From: Acididesulfobacillus acetoxydans
GTDB taxonomy: Bacteria; Bacillota; Desulfitobacteriia; Desulfitobacteriales; Desulfitobacteriaceae
Assembly (NCBI RefSeq): GCF_900016645.1
Contig: NZ_CDGJ01000082.1
Length of the DNA stretch: 64,000 bases
Reading direction: 5' to 3' (one strand)
Position numbers and translations under genes: made by a program. Below, piece after piece: positions 16,949 through 25,084 of the stretch. The notes under the pieces were generated by a model. The model was not told the DNA's origin and made no database searches. It worked only from the letters and a program-made list of their open reading frames with translations. The stretch's first letter is position 1. The number at the start of each line of letters is the position of its first letter.

Positions 16949-17070
16949 TCAATTCAAACCTCTCTTTCTCAATTCAAACCTCCCTTTCTCAATTCAAACC
17001 TCCCTTTCTCAATTCAAACCCTCCTTCCTCAATTCGAACCTCTTCTTCCCAATTCAAGCCTCTCTTGCTT
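16949..17070. repeat. 20-bp tandem repeat around AATTCAAACC
   Basis: AATTCAAACC or a close variant begins at 16951, 16971, 16991, 17011, 17031 and 17051: six units of exactly 20 bp with variable spacer halves. It lies upstream of the large noncoding RNA and downstream of the UPF0210 gene. Confidence 0.9.
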
Positions 17071-17160
17071 CAAGCAAAACCCCATCTTTCACGAACTTAA
17101 TCTCCGCCTTCTTTGATGAAATCTGTTTTACTGAAAACAGCATTGAATCTGATTCCTGCT

Positions 17161-18528
17161 CTAATTGCTCAGACTGGTGATCGGGGCCGGGATTCTTCCC
17201 CCCCGCCGGATAAAGCGGTCGGCCGCGAAAGGATTGACGGAAATGACCGGAGCTCCCCCCAGAAGCCCGCCGAATTCGACTCTGTCCCCAGCTTGCTTGC
17301 CAATGGCCGGAATTACGCGAACCGCCGTTGTTTTTTTGTTGATCATACCGATGGCCGCTTCATCCGCTATGATAGCCGCTATGGTTTCGGCGGTAACATC
17401 ACCGGGAATCGCGATCATGTCCAAGCCGACTGAGCAAACACAGGTCATCGCTTCCAGCTTGCTCAGGCTCAGGGCGCCGGCTTCCACGGCTTTGACCATT
17501 CCCGCGTCCTCGGAGACCGGAATAAAGGCTCCGCTGAGACCCCCAACATGGGAAGAAGCCATCGCTCCCCCTTTTTTGACCGCGTCATTGAGAAGCGCTA
17601 AGGCAGCCGTCGTGCCATGGGCCCCGCAGCGTTCCAACCCCATGTTCTCAAGAATCTCAGCGACACTGTCCCCGATGGAAGGGGTGGGAGCCAAAGATAA
17701 ATCGACAATACCAAACGGCGCACCCAGTTCCTCTGAAGCTGCCCGGCCGATTAGCTCGCCCACCCGGGTGATTTTAAAAGCCATGCGTTTAATCAAACTG
17801 GCAAGTTCACCAAAGTCCGCCGCCGGGTTCTCCTTAACCACGGAAGCCACCACACCCGGCCCGCTGACTCCGACATTAATCACAGATTCCGGCTCACCCA
17901 CGCCATGGAAAGCCCCCGCCATAAAAGGATTGTCTTCCGGCGCATTGCAGAAAACCACTAGTTTGGCGGCGGCCAAGCCGTCTTGAGCCGCTGTCCGCCT
18001 GGCGCTTTCCAGGACAGCCTCGCCCATTTTCAGCACTGCATCCATATTGATTCCGGCCTTGGTAGAACCCACGTTGACTGACGAGCAGACATAAAGGGTC
18101 TCTGCCAAGGCCTCGGGAATCGCCTCGATCAGGGCTTCGTCCCCCCGGCTGAACCCTTTCTGGACCAGAGCGGAAAATCCGCCCAGAAAATTCACTCCTA
18201 CGGCTGCAGCTGCCCTATCCAGAGCTTTCGCCAAACGGACCATCCCATCCCGGTTAAATCCCGAACCAATGAGTGCGACCGGAGTCACAGACACCCGTTT
18301 GTTGACAATGGGAATCCCGTAACGTGCCGCCAGGCGTTCACCGGTCTGCACCAGGTTCGCGGCCTTATGCGTAACTTTGTCGTAGACTTTGCGTTCCACG
18401 GTGGCGATATCATCCCCCCGGCAGTCCAGAAGACTGATGCCCAGGGTAATCGTCCGGATGTCCAAGTTCTCTTGCCGGATCATGTCCAACGTCTGTAAGA
18501 TTTCTTGGGGCGCTAGAGTTATCTTCAT
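17161..18528 (-). CDS. UPF0210 (DUF711) protein
   Basis: 455 residues matching the UPF0210/PFL-like family throughout: DIRTITLGISLLDC, GGFSALVQKGF, INMDAVLKMG, FCNAPEDNPFMAGAFHG and VGVSGPGVV. The fold is related to glycyl-radical-type barrels but lacks the glycyl radical loop; the function is unknown. It is paired with the UPF0237 ACT protein 15 bp upstream, a pairing conserved across Firmicutes and archaea. The ATG at 18528 follows GAGGAA. Confidence 0.92.
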   Translation of the reverse strand: MKITLAPQEILQTLDMIRQENLDIRTITLGISLLDCRGDDIATVERKVYDKVTHKAANLVQTGERLAARYGIPIVNKRVSVTPVALIGSGFNRDGMVRLAKALDRAAAAVGVNFLGGFSALVQKGFSRGDEALIEAIPEALAETLYVCSSVNVGSTKAGINMDAVLKMGEAVLESARRTAAQDGLAAAKLVVFCNAPEDNPFMAGAFHGVGEPESVINVGVSGPGVVASVVKENPAADFGELASLIKRMAFKITRVGELIGRAASEELGAPFGIVDLSLAPTPSIGDSVAEILENMGLERCGAHGTTAALALLNDAVKKGGAMASSHVGGLSGAFIPVSEDAGMVKAVEAGALSLSKLEAMTCVCSVGLDMIAIPGDVTAETIAAIIADEAAIGMINKKTTAVRVIPAIGKQAGDRVEFGGLLGGAPVISVNPFAADRFIRRGGRIPAPITSLSN

Positions 18529-18543
18529 TTCCTCAGTTGCCTC

Positions 18544-18837
18544 CTAAATCCTGTGCATAAAATTAAAGATATCTTCGTGCTGCACATTGACCTGAAGGCC
18601 ACTTTCTTGGCCTTCCTGCTCCAAAACCTTGGCCAACTCCGCCACCTCAATGGATGCGGGACTAAGATCTACGATCATAATCATGGTGAAAAACCCCTGC
18701 AAGATGGTTTGGTTGATGTCCAAAATATTGATAGAATACTCCTGTAACCGCCCGCTCACCCAGGCGATGATGCCAATCCTGTCACGCCCGAAAACGGAAA
18801 TGATGGCACGTTGGGATTTTCCGGTCTGCCCGTCCAT
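18544..18837 (-). CDS. UPF0237 ACT-domain protein
   Basis: 97 residues. An ACT-type regulatory fold: AIISVFGRDRIGIIAWVSGRL, then DINQTILQGFFTMIMIVDL. ACT domains bind small ligands, usually amino acids. Family UPF0237 is nearly always next to UPF0210, as here, and may regulate or partner with it. It is the first gene of a two-gene unit. Confidence 0.92.
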   Translation of the reverse strand: MDGQTGKSQRAIISVFGRDRIGIIAWVSGRLQEYSINILDINQTILQGFFTMIMIVDLSPASIEVAELAKVLEQEGQESGLQVNVQHEDIFNFMHRI

Positions 18838-19257
18838 TTAACATCCTCCTCTGTATTGATCCGCGTCAGTTGTATGTATGGATCCGCAATACACATAGCC
18901 TAGCACATGTGGGCGTGCGCAGCAACTCAAAGCCCGAGAGCCTGCCGTTCGGCCGCCTCGCAGACCCTTCGCCCCCAATTCCCCGGCGCCCTCGGCTGAG
19001 CCGCAGATCTGCGCAGAGGTCGGATTTTAGACAGCAACGACAACTTGGGCGGCAAGTCAGCGCTCCCGGTTCAAAGGCCCGCGTCTTACTTCGAGTGCCA
19101 AAGTCTTTCTTGCCAATGCCTGGTTTTAGAGCAGCGGGAACTTTAGCCTGGGTCAAATTGTGATAAAATAGGGTAAGAAGACAGTGAACCACTCCCACTT
19201 GAAGAAGTGGGGATCCCACGATTGGATGGAACTTAACAAAAAGAGGAAGTGTCAGCT
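18838..19257. other. Spacer of ~420 bp with a palindrome near its right end
   Basis: No gene visible. At 19188-19222 there is CCCACTT-GAAG-AAGTGGG overlapping GTGGGGATCCCAC, which resembles the terminal hairpins of IS200/IS605-type elements. It may be a remnant end. The promoter of the asparaginase gene probably lies here; TAAAAT at 19163-19168 is a possible -10. Confidence 0.35.
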
Positions 19258-20232
19258 TTGAAACTCGGCTTAATCACCACCGGGGGCACTATTGCCATGC
19301 GCAAAGATACCTCCGGTAAATCGGTCCCTGCCCTAAGCGGAGAAAACCTATTGGACACCCTGCCGAAGCTGGCAGAGTCAGCCCAATGGGAAATCAAGAA
19401 CTTCAGCAATTTCGCCAGCTGCAACATGACACCCGCCGGCATGAAAAATCTGGCTCTCAGTGTGAATGAACTCTTTTCTGACCCCGCGATCGGCGGCATC
19501 GTGATTACGCATGGCACAGATACCTTGGAAGAAACCGCTTATTTTCTCGATACCGTTCTCAGCGATCCGCGCCCGGTAGTTTTAACAGCCGCCCAGCGTG
19601 ATTCCTCGGAGACGGACTCCGATGGACCCCGCAACCTGCTTGAGGCCATGCTCGTTGCTCTGGACCCGTCCGCTCGCGAAAGGGGAACGCTGGTCGTCCT
19701 CAACTCAGAAATCCATGCCGCCCGCGATGTCCGCAAACTGCACACAAGTCAGGTCAATGCCTTCACTTCGGGTGCGGCAGGCAGTCTGGGGAATATTGAT
19801 TTACACCGTGTCTACTGGCACCGCCCCCCGTCTCGAACCCCCAAACTCACTCTTCCCGAGCGCCTGGCGAACATCGCCCTGGTCAAGATCTATACGGACA
19901 TGCCTGCCGGTGTCTTGGAAGCCTTTTTCTCGGCCGCCGAAGGGCTGGTTTTGGAGGCCTTCGGCAGAGGAAATATCCCACCCCGGCTCGTCCCGGCTCT
20001 GGAGCAAGCTGTTCAACACGGCTTACCCGTCGTCATTACCTCTCGCTGCTTATTTGGCCGGACCGCGCCGGCTTACGGCTATCCGGGCGGCGGAGCAGAC
20101 CTGGAGCGCAGCGGCGCCTGGTTCGCGGGTGATCTGTCCAGTGAAAAAGTCCGCCTCTTCTTGGCCCTTGCGCTCGGCCTGCAACTCCCCTTGCCCGAAA
20201 TCAAACGACTGCTGGAGGCCGCCGGGCGGTAA
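19258..20232 (+). CDS. ansA: L-asparaginase, cytoplasmic
   Basis: Hydrolyses asparagine to aspartate and ammonia. 324 residues. Both catalytic threonine motifs are present: TTGGTIA near the N-terminus and THGTDTLEETAYFL. There is no signal peptide, so it should be the cytoplasmic type. I chose TTG 19258 because AGAGGA lies 10 nt upstream; a GTG at 19249 sits too close to that site. It is a single gene followed by a 12-bp hairpin. Confidence 0.9.
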   Translation: MKLGLITTGGTIAMRKDTSGKSVPALSGENLLDTLPKLAESAQWEIKNFSNFASCNMTPAGMKNLALSVNELFSDPAIGGIVITHGTDTLEETAYFLDTVLSDPRPVVLTAAQRDSSETDSDGPRNLLEAMLVALDPSARERGTLVVLNSEIHAARDVRKLHTSQVNAFTSGAAGSLGNIDLHRVYWHRPPSRTPKLTLPERLANIALVKIYTDMPAGVLEAFFSAAEGLVLEAFGRGNIPPRLVPALEQAVQHGLPVVITSRCLFGRTAPAYGYPGGGADLERSGAWFAGDLSSEKVRLFLALALGLQLPLPEIKRLLEAAGR

Positions 20233-20262
20233 CCTTAGCCCGCGTCCTACCGCGGGCTAAGG
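20233..20262. terminator. Perfect 12-bp hairpin after ansA
   Basis: CCTTAGCCCGCG and CGCGGGCTAAGG pair fully around six bases immediately after the ansA stop. There is no T-run, so either an atypical terminator or an RNA-stabilising hairpin. Confidence 0.6.
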
Positions 20263-20361
20263 ACGCCCGGAGACAGCGGCGCGGGCGTTGCAACGGGCCG
20301 GGAGGACCCGGGGCTGACCCCTCGCGCCGTCCGGCGCGGCACGTTAAACGGGAAAAAATAA

Positions 20362-20391
20362 GCGAACAAAAAAGCCCGCCATGCGGGCTTT
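20362..20391 (-). terminator. Terminator of the selenoprotein gene
   Basis: Minus strand: AAAGCCCGC, ATG loop, GCGGGCTTT, then more T (TTTGTTC). It starts 9 nt after the HesB stop. Confidence 0.85.
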
Positions 20392-20399
20392 AACAGAGT

Positions 20400-20702
20400 T
20401 TAACAGCTGCAACTTTCCGAGTGTGGTGTACGGATTTCAAAACCCCCGCCGTAACGGGACTCTACGTAATCAACCGTCGCCCCCTCCAAATAGGGAGAGA
20501 GTTTCTGGTCCGCAATGATCGAAACACCAAACCCTTCGTCCAAGACATCGTTCTCCGTCTTTGACTCATCCAGAGTCATGCCAAAATTTGGCCCACCTCA
20601 GCCAAAACCCGCCACATAAAGGCGCAGGTACATGTTCCCCTTATTCTGGCCGGATATAACCTCTTTCACTTTTTGAGCCGCGATTTCCGTAATCCCCACC
20701 AT
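20400..20702 (-). CDS. HesB/IscA-like selenoprotein with in-frame UGA (Sec35)
   Basis: Read straight through, this gives 100 residues of the HesB/IscA family: GITEIAAQKVKEVI, NMYLRLYVAGFG, then TGA, then GGPNFGMTLDES and a C-terminal CSC. The TGA (20598-20600) falls exactly on the first conserved cysteine of IscA proteins, and the other two Cys are at the end. The flanking GFG-U-GGP matches the known HesB-like selenoprotein group. Twenty nt after UGA, TGACTC-TGGAT-GAGTCA forms a 6-bp hairpin with G second in the loop, fitting the bacterial SECIS pattern. The ATG at 20702 has AGGAG upstream and a terminator follows. It is likely a redox or iron-sulfur related protein; the genome must encode SelABD and tRNA-Sec. 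Confidence 0.85.
20562..20580 (-). promoter_or_regulatory. Candidate bacterial SECIS hairpin
   Basis: Minus strand: TGACTC, loop TGGAT, GAGTCA. The apical loop lies 26-30 nt after the UGA, inside the coding frame, with a G at the second loop base. This meets the published spacing and loop rule for bacterial SECIS elements. It would bind SelB. Confidence 0.6.
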
Positions 20703-20851
20703 TCTTCTACACTCCTTTATCCCAAACTCAAACGGACCCTCCCGCCGCCACGCTTATCATACTTCGCCGAGGCCGCGGCTGTCAAACCTGAACCCCGCCC
20801 GCGGGAAGCCGGCTCAAACCGGAGTACTGCTTCCCTCAGCCCGTCAAGATC

Positions 20852-20897
20852 CCGTTTCCGTCCGGCCATCAGACCGAGGTACCGTTTCCGTCCGGCC
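20852..20897. repeat. Direct repeat of 16 bp, 30 bp apart
   Basis: CCGTTTCCGTCCGGCC occurs at 20852-20867 and again at 20882-20897. The second copy lies in the 3' end of the small gene at 20869-21108. It looks like a local duplication. Confidence 0.7.
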
Positions 20898-21108
20898 GGA
20901 AGTCCTGCCTCAGCCGGCGGATTTCAACCTCAATGCTAGCGGGAAGATCTTGCAGTCCCCGGCGCCATTGACGCCAATCCCACTGGATCTTGCGGACTAA
21001 ATTACTCTGTTCCGGCCACGCAATAAAAGCCTGGGGCTGGGGTGCGACCACACTTTTAACAAAACTCAAAAGCAAGAAGAGGACGAAAATGCGCCATAAC
21101 CACCGCAT
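20869..21108 (-). CDS. Small membrane-anchored protein, 79 residues
   Basis: One N-terminal hydrophobic helix (WLWRIFVLFLLLSFVKSVV) followed by a charged extracytoplasmic tail rich in Arg and Trp. I recognise no family. AAAGGAT lies about 11 nt before the ATG. It follows the HD-domain gene by 30 bp and precedes the HesB selenoprotein gene, so all could share a transcript. The 3' end overlaps a direct repeat. Confidence 0.5.
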   Translation of the reverse strand: MRWLWRIFVLFLLLSFVKSVVAPQPQAFIAWPEQSNLVRKIQWDWRQWRRGLQDLPASIEVEIRRLRQDFRPDGNGTSV

Positions 21109-21138
21109 ACCGGTAAATCATCCTTTCTGAGCGATCTC

Positions 21139-21768
21139 TCAGAAAATATGATTACCAAAATCCTCCTCTTTCAGCCCCTGCGTGTGAAATTTCTGCCAGA
21201 AATCTTCCATGTAAGCCAAGAGCGGGGCAAAATGGCGTTTACCGGCCTCTGTGCCCAAGTTGGCGTAATAGCCTCTAATCCGCTCCCGGTAAAAACTTTC
21301 GCAAGAATTTTCCCCCTCTAAGGGCCAACCCCGGAAACTGCCATAAGCGAATAAACGGGCCAAACCGACCGGACCGACAAAGTCCAGCTTATCCGCGTCG
21401 TAAAGCAGTATCGCCGCCTCCGTCCGCGGTTCAAGCCCCGCTTCCCGCGAGTGGGCGGCCACCGCGGCTTTCACTTCAGCGACCACCCCATCCGAGTAAC
21501 CGCATTTGCGCAGAAGGCTTTCCGCCAGAGCAGCCCCGCTGCCGGCATGGCTTGGCTCGGCCGCCCCCGGGCGTCCGATATCATGCACCAGAGCCGCCAG
21601 CTCCGCCGTCGTGGATTTTACGCCTTCTTCACGGGCTAATTTCTTCACCCAAGCCCCCACCCTAAGGGCGTGGCTCAAGTCATGGGCCACATCTTTGCGG
21701 GCATAAAACCCCCTCACTGCCAGCAAAACCTCAGACCAAGGATCGTTACCTGCTTCCATACCCTTCAC
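21139..21768 (-). CDS. HD-domain phosphohydrolase
   Basis: 209 residues. Metal ligands of the HD superfamily are visible: His in HDLSHALRV, His-Asp in LVHDIGRPG, and Asp in LLYDADKLD. The size and the DADKLD motif fit the small HD proteins (YedJ/YpgQ-like) that hydrolyse nucleotides. It overlaps the stop of acuA by ATGA, so the two are cotranslated. The substrate is not determined. Confidence 0.82.
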   Translation of the reverse strand: MKGMEAGNDPWSEVLLAVRGFYARKDVAHDLSHALRVGAWVKKLAREEGVKSTTAELAALVHDIGRPGAAEPSHAGSGAALAESLLRKCGYSDGVVAEVKAAVAAHSREAGLEPRTEAAILLYDADKLDFVGPVGLARLFAYGSFRGWPLEGENSCESFYRERIRGYYANLGTEAGKRHFAPLLAYMEDFWQKFHTQGLKEEDFGNHIF

Positions 21769-22403
21769 CCCCGGTTGGAATCGGGCTTTTTGAACAAGAT
21801 GGCCTCAAAGGCCAGAATCGCCTCCCTGGAAACGAGCCTTCCGTAACGCACCGTCAGCATATTCGCGGGATGAGAAGCGATTTCCTCATCATCGGTATCC
21901 TTTACCACCATACCGACATGGGCCATGAGGCGGCGCATGAGCTCCCGGTATTCCCAAATGTGCAGGCCCTTGCCCTCTAGGTCCCAATGCCAGTAATACT
22001 CGGTCGACAAGACAAGATATTTTTCCATCTCGGGATCGGCAAAAGACACCTCCAGCAGACGGCGGGCAAGACCATAGCCGCGGACTTCCGGCGCAAGTTC
22101 GATGGCGCCCAATTCCAGTATTTCTTTAGGGCCGCTCGACCAGCGTTCAAAACTGTCGGGAGGATGATAGGTGACATAACCCAGCAACTCTCCATTACGC
22201 TCGGCAATAATGACCCTGCCTGATTCCAGCCCGCAGATCTCTATGAGCGCTTCCTTTTGCCGCAGTGCCGGCCGGAACGCCCTTAAGCCGGGATTCATCT
22301 TTAACCCTTTCAAGGTCTCGGCCGCAACGGGCCCTTGGACATAAATCGTTCCTTCAGAAGTCTGTACAGTTTGGCTAAAAAACCGGTCCGAACCTTCCCG
22401 CAC
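21765..22403 (-). CDS. acuA: AcuA-type GNAT protein acetyltransferase
   Basis: Closely follows Bacillus AcuA: EGTIYVQGPV, LRAFRPALRQKEALIEI, GYVTYHPPDSFERWS, ELGAIELAPEVRGYG, LSTEYYWHWDL and EIASHPANML. AcuA acetylates and inactivates acetyl-CoA synthetase (AcsA). I chose GTG 22403 (212 residues, as in Bacillus) since GGGGGAACG lies just before it; the frame reaches 22478 without a ribosome site. acuB and acuC are not adjacent; instead an HD phosphohydrolase follows with ATGA overlap. Confidence 0.87.
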   Translation of the reverse strand: MREGSDRFFSQTVQTSEGTIYVQGPVAAETLKGLKMNPGLRAFRPALRQKEALIEICGLESGRVIIAERNGELLGYVTYHPPDSFERWSSGPKEILELGAIELAPEVRGYGLARRLLEVSFADPEMEKYLVLSTEYYWHWDLEGKGLHIWEYRELMRRLMAHVGMVVKDTDDEEIASHPANMLTVRYGRLVSREAILAFEAILFKKPDSNRG

Positions 22404-22588
22404 AAACGTTCCCCCTTTTAACACCTCACTTCTGAATAGTTTCAACGTCCGTTGAAAAACTCCTGCCTCTTCCCGCACAAAAGGTCATTGACGTATTATT
22501 CGTATCTTTGAAAAAGCCGGTTCACGGTTTTTTTGTTTAACCATGTTCTTATTGTAGTACTTTGCACTCCAATTATGCGCTTATGCGC

Positions 22589-23488
22589 TCATTTACTCAC
22601 ATTATAGCGCTTCACTTTATTGTACAGAGTCGCCAGAGAAATGTTTAAAGCTCTGGCCGCCCGCTTCTTTCCCTCCAGAGTCGTGCCATAGCGGCTGAGC
22701 GCACTGCGCAGAAGAAGTTCTTCCATACGGTCCAAGGGCATAACGTCGGGATTGTGCAAGAAATCCCCCGCCTGGCCTATGGACTCCGCTAGATGCCTGC
22801 GGCCGATAAAAGATTCCGCCGTCAGGATCATGGCCCGCGTCAGGGACTGGCGCAACTCTTCCACATTACCCGGCCAACCGTAGGAGAGGAAAACTTCCTC
22901 AGCCTGCGGGGTCAGACCCTGCACCCCCTTGCGCAAGCGTTGATTCAGCCTCTTAATGAAATATCCGGCCAAATCCATGATATCATCCCGTCTCTGGCGC
23001 AGCGGCGCGATGTAGATCTCCCGCTGGGTCGCATAGTGATAGAGTTCTGCATCGATGGCTTTTTCATACATGAGCAGGTGGACATTCTGGGACGAGCCCA
23101 ACAAAACCCGGACATCCTCCGCTTCGGCCAGCAGGCAGAAACGCTGCAAGCGTGCCTGTTCGCTCAAGGTCAAGCCGGCTATCTCGCGGAAATAGAGGGT
23201 ACCGCCTTTGAGGAACTTAAGTTTCGATTCTGAATTTTCCGGGCTCAAAAACTCCCGAATTCCTTCCTCCGAATCACAATCCACCAGCAGAAACGGTTTC
23301 CCCAAACGTGAGCTTTCGTAATGGAGATAACTTGCCAGGAGAAGTTTGCCGACCCCAATCTCTCCTTGAAATAAGACGGGGCTGTTTTCACGGGCCGCCT
23401 TGCGGCAAACCTCCACGGCCTGGCGGATGTCCTTGCTGCTGCCTACAATCGCCGGTTTGGTCAAGCGAGAAACCACAAATGTGTCCAT
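22589..23488 (-). CDS. NtrC-like regulator with degenerate AAA+ domain
   Basis: 299 residues: an AAA+ domain of the enhancer-binding type and a C-terminal Fis-type helix-turn-helix (GKKRAARALNISLATLYNKVKRY). Walker A is kept (GEIGVGK). The GAFTGA loop that contacts sigma-54 is missing, and Walker B reads LYFREIAGL where active members have L-D-E, so the key Asp is lost. There is no sensor domain. It probably binds DNA but cannot open sigma-54 promoters. The ATG at 23488 has GGGGGAGGA upstream. Confidence 0.8.
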   Translation of the reverse strand: MDTFVVSRLTKPAIVGSSKDIRQAVEVCRKAARENSPVLFQGEIGVGKLLLASYLHYESSRLGKPFLLVDCDSEEGIREFLSPENSESKLKFLKGGTLYFREIAGLTLSEQARLQRFCLLAEAEDVRVLLGSSQNVHLLMYEKAIDAELYHYATQREIYIAPLRQRRDDIMDLAGYFIKRLNQRLRKGVQGLTPQAEEVFLSYGWPGNVEELRQSLTRAMILTAESFIGRRHLAESIGQAGDFLHNPDVMPLDRMEELLLRSALSRYGTTLEGKKRAARALNISLATLYNKVKRYNVSK

Positions 23489-23636
23489 CTCTTCCGTCCT
23501 CCCCCAAGCCAGTGCTTCTAATACCTATAACTAATTCAATTGTATACTATAACAGGCAAAACTTAAAGAAGAATTTGAGTCTTACGGCAAAAATTCTATT
23601 TTGCCAAAGTTCGGCCGCCTTAGGCCGCAAAGGAAA

Positions 23637-23669
23637 GGGCATCTACCGGCACTTCACCGGAAGATGCCC
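23637..23669. repeat. Near-perfect hairpin in the ahcY-regulator spacer
   Basis: GGGCATCT-a-CCGG, loop of 7, CCGG-a-AGATGCCC: 12 bp with one A/A mismatch. No T-run. Possibly an operator or a terminator variant. Confidence 0.55.
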
Positions 23670-23737
23670 CGCGTAAAATGCCTTAGTTATAGGAAACGCA
23701 AAGCAAAACCTCGGAATTGCTTCCGGGGTTGAAGGAA

Positions 23738-23775
23738 GCTTGGAAATCCTCGCGCTTCAACGCGGGGAGGAAGTT
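23738..23775. mobile_element. IS200/IS605-like terminal hairpin, possible remnant
   Basis: The sequence around CCTCGCGCTTCAACGCGGGG resembles the hairpin that ends many IS200/IS605 elements. It reaches into the stop codon region of ahcY. No transposase is near. An ordinary terminator-like hairpin is the alternative. Confidence 0.3.
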
Positions 23776-25051
23776 ATTCGTGCCAAGCGGCCAAATAGGC
23801 TTTCTGCTCGGGGGTGAGCGCGTCAATCCGCAAACCGAGTGAACTCAGGCGCAGGTTCGCTACCGTTTGATCGATTTCTTCCGGCACCCGGTAGACATGC
23901 TGACCGAGTTCGGCCCCATGTTCCGCCAGATAACGCAGTGACAGGGCCTGCAGGGCAAAGGTCATATCCATGACTTCAGCCGGATGACCGTCTCCGGCCG
24001 CCAGATTGACCAAACGGCCTTCGGCCAGCAAGTAAACCTTCCGTCCGTCGGAGAAAACGAATTCTTCGATATTCGGCCTCACGACTCGCTGCGAAGAGGC
24101 CAGGGCAGCCAGTTCAACCCGGTTGACCTCAACATCAAAATGCCCCGCATTGCAGAGAATCGCGCCTGATTTCATAACCTCAAAGTGTTGGGCCCTTATG
24201 ATGTCCCTGTTGCCCGTGACCGTGATGAACACATCCCCCACTTGAGCCGCTTCCAGCATGGGCATCACTTCAAATCCGTCCATCCAGGCCTCATTGGCCT
24301 TGATCGCGTTGACTTCGCAGACTATAATCCGTGCCCCCAGACCTTTGGCCCGCAAAGCAACCCCTTTGCCACACCAACCATAACCTGCAACGACAACCGT
24401 CTTGCCGGCGACAACCAAATTCGTCGTGCGCATGATTCCGTCCCAAACGGACTGTCCCGTGCCGTAGCGGTTGTCAAAGAGGTATTTGCACTCGGCGTCG
24501 TTCACGGCTATCATGGGGAAACCCAGTTCACCGTCCCTGTCCATCGCCCTCAGCCTGAGAATGCCCGTCGTCGTCTCCTCCGCTCCGCCTTTCACCCGGG
24601 TCAGCAGTTCCCGGCGCTCACGATGAATCGTTGTGACCAAATCCCCGCCGTCATCAATAATGTAATCCGGTTCAAAATCCAGGGCTTGTTGAATATGACG
24701 CCGGTATTCTGCGTCTGTGGCCCCGTGCCAAGCATGAGCTTCTATGCCCCTTTGAACAAGGGCCGCCACGACATCATCTTGGGTGGAGAGAGGATTGCTG
24801 GCCGCCACAGCGACTTCCGCCCCCCCAGCCCTGATAGTCCGAGCCAGATAAGCCGTCTTTGCTTCCAGGTGCAGACAGATAACCGCTCTCTTCCCGGCAA
24901 AAGGTTGTTCTTTTTCAAATTCCGCGCGCAAGGCGTTGAGCACCGGCATGTGATTCGCAACCCAATCGATCTTTCTCTCTCCCTGCGGAGCCAGGGAAAT
25001 ATCCCGGATCGTCGACCTGTTTTCCGTACTGTCCATCTTTTCCGGCCCCAA
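23774..25051 (-). CDS. ahcY: S-adenosylhomocysteine hydrolase
   Basis: Cleaves S-adenosylhomocysteine to adenosine and homocysteine, with bound NAD. 425 residues; family landmarks include HMPVLNALRAEF, CLHLEAKTAYL, IDDGGDLV, NDAECKYLFDNRYGTGQS, the NAD site VAGYGWCGKGVA and CNAGHFDVEV. The start is TTG 25051, with GGGAGGTG about 8 nt upstream; the next ATG (25036) is too far from it. It lies 33 bp after mrp in the same operon. Confidence 0.93.
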   Translation of the reverse strand: MGPEKMDSTENRSTIRDISLAPQGERKIDWVANHMPVLNALRAEFEKEQPFAGKRAVICLHLEAKTAYLARTIRAGGAEVAVAASNPLSTQDDVVAALVQRGIEAHAWHGATDAEYRRHIQQALDFEPDYIIDDGGDLVTTIHRERRELLTRVKGGAEETTTGILRLRAMDRDGELGFPMIAVNDAECKYLFDNRYGTGQSVWDGIMRTTNLVVAGKTVVVAGYGWCGKGVALRAKGLGARIIVCEVNAIKANEAWMDGFEVMPMLEAAQVGDVFITVTGNRDIIRAQHFEVMKSGAILCNAGHFDVEVNRVELAALASSQRVVRPNIEEFVFSDGRKVYLLAEGRLVNLAAGDGHPAEVMDMTFALQALSLRYLAEHGAELGQHVYRVPEEIDQTVANLRLSSLGLRIDALTPEQKAYLAAWHE

Positions 25052-25084
25052 GGCCGGCCACCTCCCCGCTCACATTTTTCCGAT

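Noticed and set aside
20400..20702. HesB gene as a pseudogene with a nonsense mutation
   Set aside because: The UGA sits on the known Sec/Cys position, the rest is intact, and a SECIS-like hairpin, ribosome site and terminator are present.
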